Positions 40,840 to 50,344 of a DNA stretch of 64,000 nt are shown here, one piece after another. The position numbers and the translations under genes are program-made. Where the stretch lies: positions 38,510 through 102,509 of the forward strand of contig DEWH01000024.1 in assembly GCA_002363155.1 (NCBI GenBank), in the 5' to 3' direction. Each line of letters begins with the position of its first letter. Position 1 is the stretch's first letter. The notes beneath the pieces are model-generated. The model searched no databases and had not been told where the DNA came from. It saw only the letters and a program-made list of their open reading frames with translations. This DNA comes from Ruminococcaceae bacterium UBA3215. Its GTDB lineage: Bacteria; Bacillota; Clostridia; Oscillospirales; Ruminococcaceae.

Positions 40840-43800
40840 TTGGGCAAGAAGAAAAGGATTACAGCGATACTTCTTACGGCTGCAATGATTCTGTCAATGC
40901 AGAGTTTTCCTGCGTTTGCGGATAATGAGACAGCTGCCAGCGAAGAGGAGCAGAGCGAGATATCCACTATTACCAACATCATGAACACCGGTAACAGGGA
41001 TAACGCTTACAGCGCGTATTACGAGAAATACCGCGATGATAAATTCCCGAAAAAGGAGATCGTGATCGAAGCGAAAGATGCGACTGCGGGCAAGGATTCC
41101 GGAGGCGAAGATCCCTTATATGAGATCACGGACTATTCCGGTCAGGAGGACTGCCTCGTATGGACAAATAACCGCGGAACGCTTACATACGATTTTGAGG
41201 TATCCGATCCTGGTAATTACTGCCTTGAGCTTTATTACTACACCATTTCCGGAGGAAGCACCACAGTCGATGTCGGAATTCTTATCGACGGCGAGTATCC
41301 CTTTACAGCCTGCAACGACATCACGCTCGACAGGTATTGGGAAGACGCTTCCGATATAAAGAAGGACAGTAAGGACAACGAACTCAAGCCTACACAGATC
41401 GAGAAGGATATGTGGGTCACTTATCCGGTAAAGGATAAGGAGGGTCTGTTTAACGATCCCTACTTCTTCAACCTCTCGGCAGGCAGTCATACTATAACGA
41501 TCGAGGGTATCAGAACCAACATCGCTCTCAAGACCCTTACTTTCAAGAACTATGACAGCGCTCCCGATTATGTTGAGCCTGCTATGGGCGATATCGAAGC
41601 AACTCCGGCTTTAAGCTCCGGAAAGAACGATATCGGTTCCCAGACCATACTCATTCAGGGCGAGAAGGCGCTGTACAAGACAGCTTCCACTCTCTATGCC
41701 ACATACGACAGAACCAACAGCTACACAAGCCCGTCCCACCCCACCAAGCAGAGATACAACACCATAGGCTCCGAAACATGGAACAAGGCAACACAGGCTA
41801 TAACATGGAGCTTCACGGTTCCTTCGGACGGCTACTATAACCTTTCTTTCAAGGCAAGACAGAACACGATGCGCGGCTTCTACTCCAACAGACGCATCTA
41901 CATCGACGGAGTTGTTCCGAACAAGGATATGGAGATCGTTTCCTTCCCCTACGATCCTAACTGGTACACCCAGAGGCTCAAGGATCACAACGGCAAGGAT
42001 ATGTACCTCTTCCTCACAGCCGGTGAGCATACCATTACAATGGAAGTAGTTCCCGGCGACATAGGCGAGATAATGAGAAGACTCGACGATCTCGTTTATA
42101 CCCTCAACTACTATTACAGAAGAATACTTATGATAACCGGTCCGTCTCCCGACGAGTACAACGATTACCTCGTTGACAGACAGATCCCCGAGCTTATCCC
42201 CACATTCAGAGATGCGATAGATACCCTCTACACTGAAAAGGCAAATATCGAAAAGCTCGGTCAGGGCTCGGAAGCCTCTTCGCTCCAGTCCCTTGCAGTC
42301 ATCTTAAAGCGCTGCGTTGACAAGGTTGACGATATCCCGTCAATGGTAGGTACCCTCAAGGATTACATCTCCGCCGTTTCCGCGTGGATGAGAGACTACC
42401 GCGACCAGCCCCTTGAGCTTGACTACATCGAAGTTCTCACGATACACGAAAAGCCCGGCAACCCCAGAGGAAACTTCTTCGAGGAATTCGCATTCGGCTT
42501 CCAGGCATTCATCGGTTCCTTCTTCGAGGATTACACGATGCTTTCCGATACCAGTGAAAAGTCCCTCAACGTCTGGGTATCACTCGGACGTGACCAGGCA
42601 ACAGTCGTAAAGGATCTCGTTGATAACGACTTCAACCAGAACAACACCGGCGTTCAGGCAAGTATAAACCTCGTACAGGGCGCTATCCTTGAAGCTACGC
42701 TCGCAGGCAAGGGTCCGGATATCGCACTCTTCCTCGGCGGTGACTTCCCGATACAGTGCGCGGCAAGAGGACTTCTCGTAAATGTCAAGGAATTCAGAGA
42801 CTATGAGGACGTTGTCGCAAGCAGATTCACACCTACTATCGAGACACTCTACACATACAACGGCGGCGTTTACGGACTCCCCGTTTCGCAGACCTTCCCG
42901 ATGATGTTCTACAGAACGGATATCCTTGAGGAGCTCAACGTCAAGAAGGTTCCCGAGACATGGGATCAGCTCATCGAGATAATCCCTGTTCTCCAGCGTT
43001 CGTACCTCACAGTCGGACTTCTCCAGCCGACATCGAACCTCTCCAGCTCGATCTTCGAGTCCGGCGACACATTCTCGATGCTCGTTCTCCAGACCGGCAA
43101 CAATATGTATGTTGACGATCTCACAAAGACAACTTTCGATCAGAAGATAATCGTTGACGCATTCAAGAAGTGGACAGATTTCTACACTATCTACGACTTT
43201 GAGCAGACATACGACCCCTTCACACGATTCAGAACAGGCGAAATGCCTATCATCATCAACAACTACACGTTCTTCAACCAGCTCACGGTTTCCGCTCCTG
43301 AGATCAAGGGTCTCTGGGACTTCACACATGTTCCCGGAACTCCCGACGACACGGATATAAACGGCAACCCGATAGGTGAGATCCACTACAACGCGAACTC
43401 CAGCAGCGCCGGCGCAGTTATCTTCACAAAGTGCGTAGATAAGAACGCGGCATGGGAATTCATCAAGTGGTTCACCTCCGACGATGTAATGACAAGCTAC
43501 GGAAGAACGATCGAAGGTCAGATGGGTCAGATGGGACGTTTCGATACGGCAAACAAGAACGCTCTGCGCGCTCTGCCGTGGTCAAACGCGGAGTATGAAA
43601 AGATCTCCGATCAGATGAACCAGACCGTAGAAATTCCGATAATCCCCGCGTCCTACGCGACAACCCGTCACGTCAAGAACGCATTCAGAGCAGTCGTAAA
43701 CGATGCTTGGAATCCGAGATATTCTCTCTCTTCCTATAACAGAGACATCAACTCCGAGATCAAGAGAAAGAACGAAGACCTTGCGTTCAACAACAAGTAA
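40840..43800 (+). CDS. large secreted solute-binding protein with CBM-like N-terminal domains
   Basis: 986 residues from a TTG start (40840) placed 6 bases after AGGTGGAG. Signal peptide with cleavage after AFA (about 27); no lipobox Cys. Two beta-sandwich units resembling CBM6/35-type domains: about 65-240 and 265-430, each with 'FTAGEH/SAGSHTITIEG' type ends. A helical linker (about 430-530) leads to a family 1 solute-binding domain (about 560-930, 'AGKGPDIALFLGGDF', 'GLPVSQTFPMMFYRTDIL', 'PETWDQLIEI'). Codons are strongly AAG/AAC/TTC-biased, suggesting high expression. It probably captures an oligosaccharide for the permeases that follow. Confidence 0.88.
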   Translation: MGKKKRITAILLTAAMILSMQSFPAFADNETAASEEEQSEISTITNIMNTGNRDNAYSAYYEKYRDDKFPKKEIVIEAKDATAGKDSGGEDPLYEITDYSGQEDCLVWTNNRGTLTYDFEVSDPGNYCLELYYYTISGGSTTVDVGILIDGEYPFTACNDITLDRYWEDASDIKKDSKDNELKPTQIEKDMWVTYPVKDKEGLFNDPYFFNLSAGSHTITIEGIRTNIALKTLTFKNYDSAPDYVEPAMGDIEATPALSSGKNDIGSQTILIQGEKALYKTASTLYATYDRTNSYTSPSHPTKQRYNTIGSETWNKATQAITWSFTVPSDGYYNLSFKARQNTMRGFYSNRRIYIDGVVPNKDMEIVSFPYDPNWYTQRLKDHNGKDMYLFLTAGEHTITMEVVPGDIGEIMRRLDDLVYTLNYYYRRILMITGPSPDEYNDYLVDRQIPELIPTFRDAIDTLYTEKANIEKLGQGSEASSLQSLAVILKRCVDKVDDIPSMVGTLKDYISAVSAWMRDYRDQPLELDYIEVLTIHEKPGNPRGNFFEEFAFGFQAFIGSFFEDYTMLSDTSEKSLNVWVSLGRDQATVVKDLVDNDFNQNNTGVQASINLVQGAILEATLAGKGPDIALFLGGDFPIQCAARGLLVNVKEFRDYEDVVASRFTPTIETLYTYNGGVYGLPVSQTFPMMFYRTDILEELNVKKVPETWDQLIEIIPVLQRSYLTVGLLQPTSNLSSSIFESGDTFSMLVLQTGNNMYVDDLTKTTFDQKIIVDAFKKWTDFYTIYDFEQTYDPFTRFRTGEMPIIINNYTFFNQLTVSAPEIKGLWDFTHVPGTPDDTDINGNPIGEIHYNANSSSAGAVIFTKCVDKNAAWEFIKWFTSDDVMTSYGRTIEGQMGQMGRFDTANKNALRALPWSNAEYEKISDQMNQTVEIPIIPASYATTRHVKNAFRAVVNDAWNPRYSLSSYNRDINSEIKRKNEDLAFNNK

Positions 43801-43820
43801 AGAATCGGGAGGAATAGGCA

Positions 43821-44756
43821 TTGGCTAAGCAAGATAAATCTCTCTATATCGAGGACAATAAGTTCCGATATACTCTGAGAGAAATGAAAAAGAACATAGG
43901 AGTTTACGGACTCATTGCTCCGTACTTCGTTCTGTTCCTTATATTTATGATAATCCCTGTTTGTATCTCCCTCCCTATGGGCTTTACAAACTTCAACATG
44001 GCGCAGTTCCCGCGCTGGGTGGGACTGAGCAACTTCTACTCGCTGTTTCTTGAGGACGAGGTTTTCCTGAAAGCTATCGAGAACACTCTCGTCTTTGCGG
44101 TAGTTACCGGACCTATAAGCTACATACTCTGCTTCATTCTCGCGTGGCTTATAAATGAGCTTCCCGGACCGCTGAAAACCGTGTTCACATTCGTTTTCTA
44201 CGCTCCGACACTTGCGGGTAACATCTATACCACATGGCAGCTCATCTTCTCCGGCGATACATACGGAATAATGAACGCTTACCTTATCAACCTCGGCATC
44301 TCAAACGGCGCGATCCAGTGGCTTACCGATGCTAACTACATCATGGGCGTGCTGATAGTCGTTCAGCTCTGGATGGCACTGGGCGCAGGCTTCCTTGCGA
44401 TAAGAGCGGGCCTCCAGGGTATCCCGCGTGACCGTTATGAGGCAGGTGCTATCGAGGGTATCAAGAACAGAGGACAGGAACTTATCTACGTTACTATCCC
44501 CGCTATGGGCCCCCAGCTCATGTTCGCGGCGGTAATGCAGATCACATCGTCCTTCACGGCAGGCGATATCGGAAGAATGCTCACAGCCTTCCCGACTACC
44601 GACTATGCGGGTCATACGATAATGACTCACGCTTATGACTACGGCTCTATCAGATACGAAATGGGCTACTCCTCGGCAATATGCTTCGTCTTGTTCGCAG
44701 TCATGCTGATAGCGAACTGGGCGATCAAGAAGCTGCTCGGAAAGTATCTCGATTAA
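43821..44756 (+). CDS. MalF-type carbohydrate ABC permease (pair 1)
   Basis: 311 residues, about six membrane helices. The EAA loop 'EAGAIEGIKNRGQELIYVTIP' (about 208-228) binds the ATPase; binding-protein-dependent permease fold. Starts with TTG at 43821 after GGGAGGAA, giving MAKQDKSLY. Directly after the solute-binding protein gene (20 bp). Confidence 0.92.
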   Translation: MAKQDKSLYIEDNKFRYTLREMKKNIGVYGLIAPYFVLFLIFMIIPVCISLPMGFTNFNMAQFPRWVGLSNFYSLFLEDEVFLKAIENTLVFAVVTGPISYILCFILAWLINELPGPLKTVFTFVFYAPTLAGNIYTTWQLIFSGDTYGIMNAYLINLGISNGAIQWLTDANYIMGVLIVVQLWMALGAGFLAIRAGLQGIPRDRYEAGAIEGIKNRGQELIYVTIPAMGPQLMFAAVMQITSSFTAGDIGRMLTAFPTTDYAGHTIMTHAYDYGSIRYEMGYSSAICFVLFAVMLIANWAIKKLLGKYLD

Positions 44757-44780
44757 ACGTGAAAAAAGAAATGATATTCC

Positions 44781-44812
44781 GCTTCTCCGTATGCAGGCGG
44801 GGAAGCGGGCAA
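44781..44812 (+). promoter_or_regulatory. intergenic stem-loop between the permeases of pair 1
   Basis: CCGCTTCTCC ... GGGGAAGCGG with a short loop. No U-tract. Similar in sequence to the structure at 40715-40760. Confidence 0.5.
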
Positions 44813-44837
44813 ATAAACAACCGAAAGGACGGTAGTC

Positions 44838-45698
44838 ATGAGGGCTAAAAAATCCAGAAAGAAATATGGCGGAAGCCGCGGCGGCGACATAGCCATTTTT
44901 ATACTGTTGGTTCTGCTCGGACTGTTCATGCTGTTCCCGATCTATCTGTCGGCGATACAGTCGATAAAGCCGAGTGAAGAGCTGTTCCTGTTCCCGCCGA
45001 AGCTTTACGCTATGGCACCCACCAATCAGAACTATGTCGATCTAATAAATACGGCATCGAATATGTGGGTACCTTTCAGCCGCTACATCTTCAACTCAGT
45101 TTTCGTAGCGATAGTAGTAACAATTGCACAGCTCATCTTCTCCTCTTCCGCAGCGTACGCTCTTGCAAAGGTGCAGTTCCCCGGAAGAAAGACGCTCAAC
45201 AAGATCATTGAGATCACACTTCTGTTCACAAGTACAGTTCTTTACATAATGCAGTACATCGTTATGGCAACAATGGGCATCATAGATACCTACTTTGCTA
45301 TCACTCTCCCGTACATCGCAACATCAATGGGACTGTTCCTTATGAGACAGTTTATCGGACAGCTGCCGGACGCGCTCATCGAAGCCGCTTACCTCGACGG
45401 TGCGGGTCAGGTGAGAATATGCTGGCAGATAGTAATGCCGAACGTAAAGCCTGCGTGGCTGACGCTGATGATATTCGCGTTCAACGGCGCATGGCAGATC
45501 ACAGGTTACTCCTTCATCTATAACGAAGCATTAAAACCGATCCCGACGGTACTGCAGCAGATAAGCGCTTCGGGTATCGCAAGAGCCGGTGTCGCGGCAG
45601 CCGCGACAGTCGTGCTGATGATACCGCCGATGCTCATATTCCTGCTGTGCCAGAGCTCAGTCGTTGAAACAATGGCGCAGAGCGGTCTTAAAGATTAA
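44838..45698 (+). CDS. MalG-type carbohydrate ABC permease (pair 1)
   Basis: 286 residues, six helices. EAA loop 'EAAYLDGAGQVRICWQIVMP' (about 184-203) and the usual MalG end 'FLLCQSSVVETMAQSGLKD'. GAAAGGAC ribosome site. Pairs with the preceding permease. Confidence 0.93.
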   Translation: MRAKKSRKKYGGSRGGDIAIFILLVLLGLFMLFPIYLSAIQSIKPSEELFLFPPKLYAMAPTNQNYVDLINTASNMWVPFSRYIFNSVFVAIVVTIAQLIFSSSAAYALAKVQFPGRKTLNKIIEITLLFTSTVLYIMQYIVMATMGIIDTYFAITLPYIATSMGLFLMRQFIGQLPDALIEAAYLDGAGQVRICWQIVMPNVKPAWLTLMIFAFNGAWQITGYSFIYNEALKPIPTVLQQISASGIARAGVAAAATVVLMIPPMLIFLLCQSSVVETMAQSGLKD

Positions 45699-45717
45699 TC
45701 AAGAAAGGATGATTTTA

Positions 45718-47310
45718 ATGTCGTTTATGAAAAAGCTTGCAGCTTCGGTACTCGCCGCCGCTGTATCGCTTACCGCTCTGGCTGTGACGGCATCTGCCGA
45801 CGAGCCATACACGGGTTATAACTACGACTGGTGGGGCGATCCGATTCCGTCGCAGAACGGCTTCGTTGTTGACAGAGTTGTTGACGGAAGCGACCTCGGA
45901 CTTGACCAGCGCGACTACAGCGATCAGACCAGCACGATGCAGGAGCAGATGAAGAACTTCGCCGAGCCTTCCGATATCTTCATAGACCAGAAGACCGGAA
46001 AGATCTACATCGTTGACAGCAAGAACAACAGACTTATCATTACGGACGAGAATTTCTCGCCGGATAATACCAAGATAATAACAGAGCTCAAGTACAGCTC
46101 CATATTCCCGGAAAGCAGGAGCACTGTCAAGAACACAAAGTTCAAGGCTCCCGCGGGTGTTTATGTAAGAACAAACACCGACGGCTACACGCTGATATAT
46201 GTTGCCGACTATGACAACAACAGAGTTGTGGCATTCAATGAAGATCTTGAGATAGATATGGAATATGTCCGCCCGTCAAGTGACGTTTACGATGCGAACG
46301 TAACATTCAACCCGAAGAAGGTAATAGTTGACAGCGCATTCAACGTTTACGTCATCGTTCCTTCAATCACACAGGGTGCAGTTCAGTTCTCCGCAGACGG
46401 ATTGTTCAACGGATACTACGGTGCGAACCGAGTTGAGGCGACAGCGGAAGTTATCGCCCAGCAGTTCTGGAAGCTCATCTACACAAGAGACCAGATCATA
46501 GCGATGCGCCGTTCGGTTGCTATCTCGATAGCCAATATGGATATCGACGATGAAGGCTTCATCTACACCGTTACCGAAAACAAGACAGCCGACACCGATA
46601 TCCTGAAGAAGCTGAACCCCGCAGGTACGAACATCTTCATCAATCTCGGATATTCGGACTACACCTACGGTGACTACGCGACAAGATACTACAAGGGCAA
46701 CAACTACGCTTCCGCGATAACTGACGTCGATGTCGATACACAGGGCAATATCTACCTGCTGGATTTCGCTACGGGACGTGTGTTCCAGTACACCGACGAG
46801 TGCGATCTGCTCTTCATCTTCGGAACCAAGGGCTTCAAGAACTCCCAGGGTACACAGAAGGGTACATTCAGATCGGTATCCGCAGTCGAGTCCTACAAGG
46901 GCAAGGTTTACGTCGTTGACAACATCAAGAACAGCATCACGGTATTCCGTCAGACGGAATTCGGTTCGATAGTTCAGAACGCCATCTCGCTGTTCAACGA
47001 GGGTCTCTACGATGAGGCAAAGGAGCCGTGGGAGGAAGTACTCAGAAGAGATGCCAACTACTGGCTCGCTTACATCGGTCTCGGAAATGCTTACCTCAAC
47101 CAGAATGACTACGCTACCGCACTCGATTACTTCTACCGCACATCGAGAGCCGGCTACAACAGAGCATTCAAGAGCTTCCGAATCGAGTTCATAAGAGCAA
47201 ACTTCACATGGATGCTCATAATCGTGCTTGTGGTGATACTTGCACTCATAGTATTAAGCTACGTCAACAAGGCACGAAAAAAGAAAAAAGCTAAAGGAGG
47301 GTCACAATAA
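45718..47310 (+). CDS. NHL-repeat and TPR membrane-anchored extracellular protein
   Basis: 530 residues from the ATG at 45718 (AAAGGAT 7 bases before); an earlier in-frame start is inside the permease gene. Signal peptide (residues 1-28, TASA). NHL-type beta-propeller units (about 75-420: 'KIYIVDSKNNRLII', 'LIYVADYDNNRVVAF', 'NIYLLDFATGRVFQYT', 'KVYVVDNIKNSITVF'), a TPR pair (about 435-495) and a C-terminal helix with basic tail (about 500-520). The outside propeller may bind a glycan or act as a scaffold for the other secreted parts. Confidence 0.88.
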   Translation: MSFMKKLAASVLAAAVSLTALAVTASADEPYTGYNYDWWGDPIPSQNGFVVDRVVDGSDLGLDQRDYSDQTSTMQEQMKNFAEPSDIFIDQKTGKIYIVDSKNNRLIITDENFSPDNTKIITELKYSSIFPESRSTVKNTKFKAPAGVYVRTNTDGYTLIYVADYDNNRVVAFNEDLEIDMEYVRPSSDVYDANVTFNPKKVIVDSAFNVYVIVPSITQGAVQFSADGLFNGYYGANRVEATAEVIAQQFWKLIYTRDQIIAMRRSVAISIANMDIDDEGFIYTVTENKTADTDILKKLNPAGTNIFINLGYSDYTYGDYATRYYKGNNYASAITDVDVDTQGNIYLLDFATGRVFQYTDECDLLFIFGTKGFKNSQGTQKGTFRSVSAVESYKGKVYVVDNIKNSITVFRQTEFGSIVQNAISLFNEGLYDEAKEPWEEVLRRDANYWLAYIGLGNAYLNQNDYATALDYFYRTSRAGYNRAFKSFRIEFIRANFTWMLIIVLVVILALIVLSYVNKARKKKKAKGGSQ

Positions 47311-47948
47311 TGAGATTTGATCTTGATCTGCCTGCGTGGAAATGGCCCTTCTACGTTATGAGACACCCCTTTGAAGGTTATGATGACCTTCGCTGGAAAA
47401 AAGGCTACAACATGAAGGTCGCGTGGGTAATAGTTATCGCGTTCTTCATAATAAGCGTCGCGAGCGCACAGCTCACAGGCTTCCTGTTCAACGATACTTA
47501 TGTAAAAGTATTCAACATCGTTCCCTACTTCTCCTCTTCGATAATCCTCTTCCTCACATGGGTAGTGGGAAACTGGTCTCTGTGTACGCTGTTCGACGGA
47601 GAAGGTACAATGAAGAACATCTTCTGCGTATCGGCTTATGCGCTTCTCCCCTACCTCTTCTCTGAGGTGATCGTTATAATCGCCAGCAACTTCCTGCTTC
47701 GCACAGAGGGCGGATTTATAACATTCTTCAGATATCTCGGCATCGTCTGGTCGGTGGTGCTTATGATATCCGCAATGAAAACCGTTCATCAGTATTCGAT
47801 ACCCAAGACGCTCGTGGCAATGCTGTTCACGATAGTCGCAATGGTCATCATTCTCTTCCTTGCGGTACTGCTGCTCACACTGTTCCAGCAGGTATTCGTA
47901 TTCGGATATTCGGTTTATACCGAGCTGATGTACCGATTCAGTATTTAG
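47310..47948 (+). CDS. Yip1-family multipass membrane protein
   Basis: 212 residues with about five helices. 'FYVMRHPFEGYDDLRWKKGYN' at the start and 'FCVSAYALLPYL' are features of the Yip1 family. The start codon shares a base with the previous stop (TAATG) after AAAGGAGGG, so the two are translated together. Yip1-family proteins of bacteria have no defined function; here it may be a membrane partner of the NHL protein. Confidence 0.85.
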   Translation: MRFDLDLPAWKWPFYVMRHPFEGYDDLRWKKGYNMKVAWVIVIAFFIISVASAQLTGFLFNDTYVKVFNIVPYFSSSIILFLTWVVGNWSLCTLFDGEGTMKNIFCVSAYALLPYLFSEVIVIIASNFLLRTEGGFITFFRYLGIVWSVVLMISAMKTVHQYSIPKTLVAMLFTIVAMVIILFLAVLLLTLFQQVFVFGYSVYTELMYRFSI

Positions 47949-47998
47949 CGGACAGAACACTCTGATACGATACGATTGACCAATATGGAGGTTATAAA

Positions 47999-50344
47999 AT
48001 GCAGAATATAAGGAAAAGGCTGCTGACTGCCTGCCTTGCCGCGGTGATCGCGGTCTCCGCGGCGTCAATGCCCGTCTGGTCCGATAACGAGGACACGGCG
48101 GATATAGCCGATGCTTCCGAGGAAGCTGCGGCTGAGCAGGACGTCGGAGAAGAGGAGACGGGTACGTTCGTTACCGAGGAAGAGGCTATGGCTGATATGA
48201 AAGTCTATGCCGAAAACTCGAAGCTCGCGCTTTATGTAAACGAAAAGACCGCCGTCTTCATGATCGAGGACAAGGGCAGCGGTCACAAGTGGTGGTCGAG
48301 CTACTACAACTCCGATCCCTCTAACAAGACCAAGGTCAGCAAGCGTAACACCACTCTCTCGATAGACGTTGTCGGAACCGAGAGCAAGACCGTTGAGTCT
48401 TCCGTAAGAGCTTACGATACAAACGTAGCAAAGAAGTGCGAAAAGATCGAAAACGGCGTGCGCTTCACATTCACCTACAACAAGTACAGCATTGATATCC
48501 CGCTGGAGATAGTGATAAATGCTGACGGCACATTCTCCGCAACAGTTCCTTCGGCACTTATAGCCGAGAACAGACCGGAGACCGATCCCGAGACAAAGGA
48601 GACCGGATATCAGCTCCTTAATGTGCATGTGCTGGAGAACTTCGGCGCTGCGGGTTATGGAGAAGAGGGAATGATGATCGTTCCCGACGGTTCCGGCGCA
48701 GTTATCAACTACAACAACGGCACCGCTTACGGTGACAACAACACCTTTGAATCCAAGGTTTACGGCGATGACCTCGCAGTCGGAAAGCTGTATGCCGGCG
48801 ATATAATCGAGAAGGTAACGATGCCGGTAATGGCAAACATCAACAAGACCGCCGGAGCGGGACTTGTGATGATAGCGACGGACGGCGACGCGTATGCGAT
48901 AGAGCACGCAATGGTGACCGGACAGAACGTTACCGATCTGAATGCCTGCTGGTTCGAGTTCACACTCAGAACAAGAGACAACTACTTCATGGGCAACAAC
49001 AACACAGCCCTCACGGTATATGAGGCAGAAGGCATCAAGGCGGGCAACCTTACCACAACATACTACCCGATCTACGGCGACGATATCTCTTACGCAGACG
49101 TTGCGAACATTTACAGAGACTACCTCATCAACAAGATCGGCGTTCAGAAGAAAACAGTTTCTGACAGCGCTCCTTTCTATCTCACGCTTTACGGCGGCAC
49201 GGTAAAGACACAGTCGATACTCGGTTTCCCAGCAAAGGTCCAGACTGCGGCAACAACTTACGCAGAAGCGCTTGAGATAATAAAGAAGCTTGAGAACAAC
49301 GGCGTCTCCAACATCAAGATCATCTACGAAGATTTCAATGAAGCCGGTATTGTCGGAAAGATAGCTGCAAGCTTTGAGTATTCGTCAAAGCTTGGCGGCA
49401 AGGGCGCTTACAGCGACTTCAAGAACTACGTCACATCAAAGGGCTACGATCTGTATCCGAGCTGTGACATCATGGAGTTCTATGAGTCCGGAAACGGCTA
49501 CTCCTTCACACTCAACTCCTCAAAGCAGATCACAAAGGCGTATGCGACACAGACTCCCTTTGAGCTTGCATTCGGTCTCCCGCACCTCACAAAGAGCAGC
49601 TGGACGATCCTCTCGCCTTACTACTTCACAGATATCTTCACCAAGCTTTCCAACAGCTTCCGTCAGGAAGGCGCTTCCGGCATCTCGCTCAACCAGGCTT
49701 CCAACACACTGTACAGCGACTTCAGCCGCGAGAACAAGGACGGCAGAGCTTACATCGTAAGAGAAGATACTATCGGTATCCTCACAGAAGGCTATCAGAA
49801 GCTTAAAGACAGCGGACTCTCGATAATGACCGAGAACGCTAACCAGTATGTACTGCCCTACGCGGATCAGATCAAGGACGTTCCGCTTTACTCCTCGAAC
49901 TATGATATCTTCGACTACGATATCCCGTTCGCACAGATGGTTCTCCACGGACTCGTTCCGTACACCACAAAGGCTATCAACAGGAGCGCCGACGCGGAAG
50001 AGCTGAGAATGCTCGCGCTCGTTACCGGTACTCCGGTGCATTACGAGATGATGTACACCAACCCGAACAAGTTCGCGGACAGTGAGTATGATTACCTCTA
50101 CTATACCAACTACACCGGCTGGATGGACAGAGCGGTAAGCGAATACAAGCTCTTTGACGAGATCGTAAAGTCGGTTTCCGACGCAAAGATCACAAAGTAT
50201 GAGAGACTGGACGACGGTTCGGTACAGTCCACATTCGATAACGGAAACGTTATTCGTGTAAATACCAAGACGGGTGAGATCGTCTTCAACAATAACTCCG
50301 TCAATATGAAGGATTACGGATTGGGGGTCGCAAGTTATGAGTGA
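47999..50344 (+). CDS. secreted DUF5696-like protein
   Basis: 781 residues. Signal peptide (1-28), acidic linker (about 29-60), then a beta-rich domain (about 65-320) and a segment of about 400 residues with alternating helices and strands ('NNGVSNIKIIYEDFNEAG', 'YDLYPSCDIMEFYESGNGY', 'ASGISLNQASNTLYSDF', 'IMTENANQYVLPYAD') that looks like a TIM-barrel of a glycosidase-like type. I assign it to DUF5696 from memory of its layout and neighbours; a glycan-cleaving or glycan-binding role is inference. It overlaps the next permease by 8 bp. Confidence 0.75.
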   Translation: MQNIRKRLLTACLAAVIAVSAASMPVWSDNEDTADIADASEEAAAEQDVGEEETGTFVTEEEAMADMKVYAENSKLALYVNEKTAVFMIEDKGSGHKWWSSYYNSDPSNKTKVSKRNTTLSIDVVGTESKTVESSVRAYDTNVAKKCEKIENGVRFTFTYNKYSIDIPLEIVINADGTFSATVPSALIAENRPETDPETKETGYQLLNVHVLENFGAAGYGEEGMMIVPDGSGAVINYNNGTAYGDNNTFESKVYGDDLAVGKLYAGDIIEKVTMPVMANINKTAGAGLVMIATDGDAYAIEHAMVTGQNVTDLNACWFEFTLRTRDNYFMGNNNTALTVYEAEGIKAGNLTTTYYPIYGDDISYADVANIYRDYLINKIGVQKKTVSDSAPFYLTLYGGTVKTQSILGFPAKVQTAATTYAEALEIIKKLENNGVSNIKIIYEDFNEAGIVGKIAASFEYSSKLGGKGAYSDFKNYVTSKGYDLYPSCDIMEFYESGNGYSFTLNSSKQITKAYATQTPFELAFGLPHLTKSSWTILSPYYFTDIFTKLSNSFRQEGASGISLNQASNTLYSDFSRENKDGRAYIVREDTIGILTEGYQKLKDSGLSIMTENANQYVLPYADQIKDVPLYSSNYDIFDYDIPFAQMVLHGLVPYTTKAINRSADAEELRMLALVTGTPVHYEMMYTNPNKFADSEYDYLYYTNYTGWMDRAVSEYKLFDEIVKSVSDAKITKYERLDDGSVQSTFDNGNVIRVNTKTGEIVFNNNSVNMKDYGLGVASYE

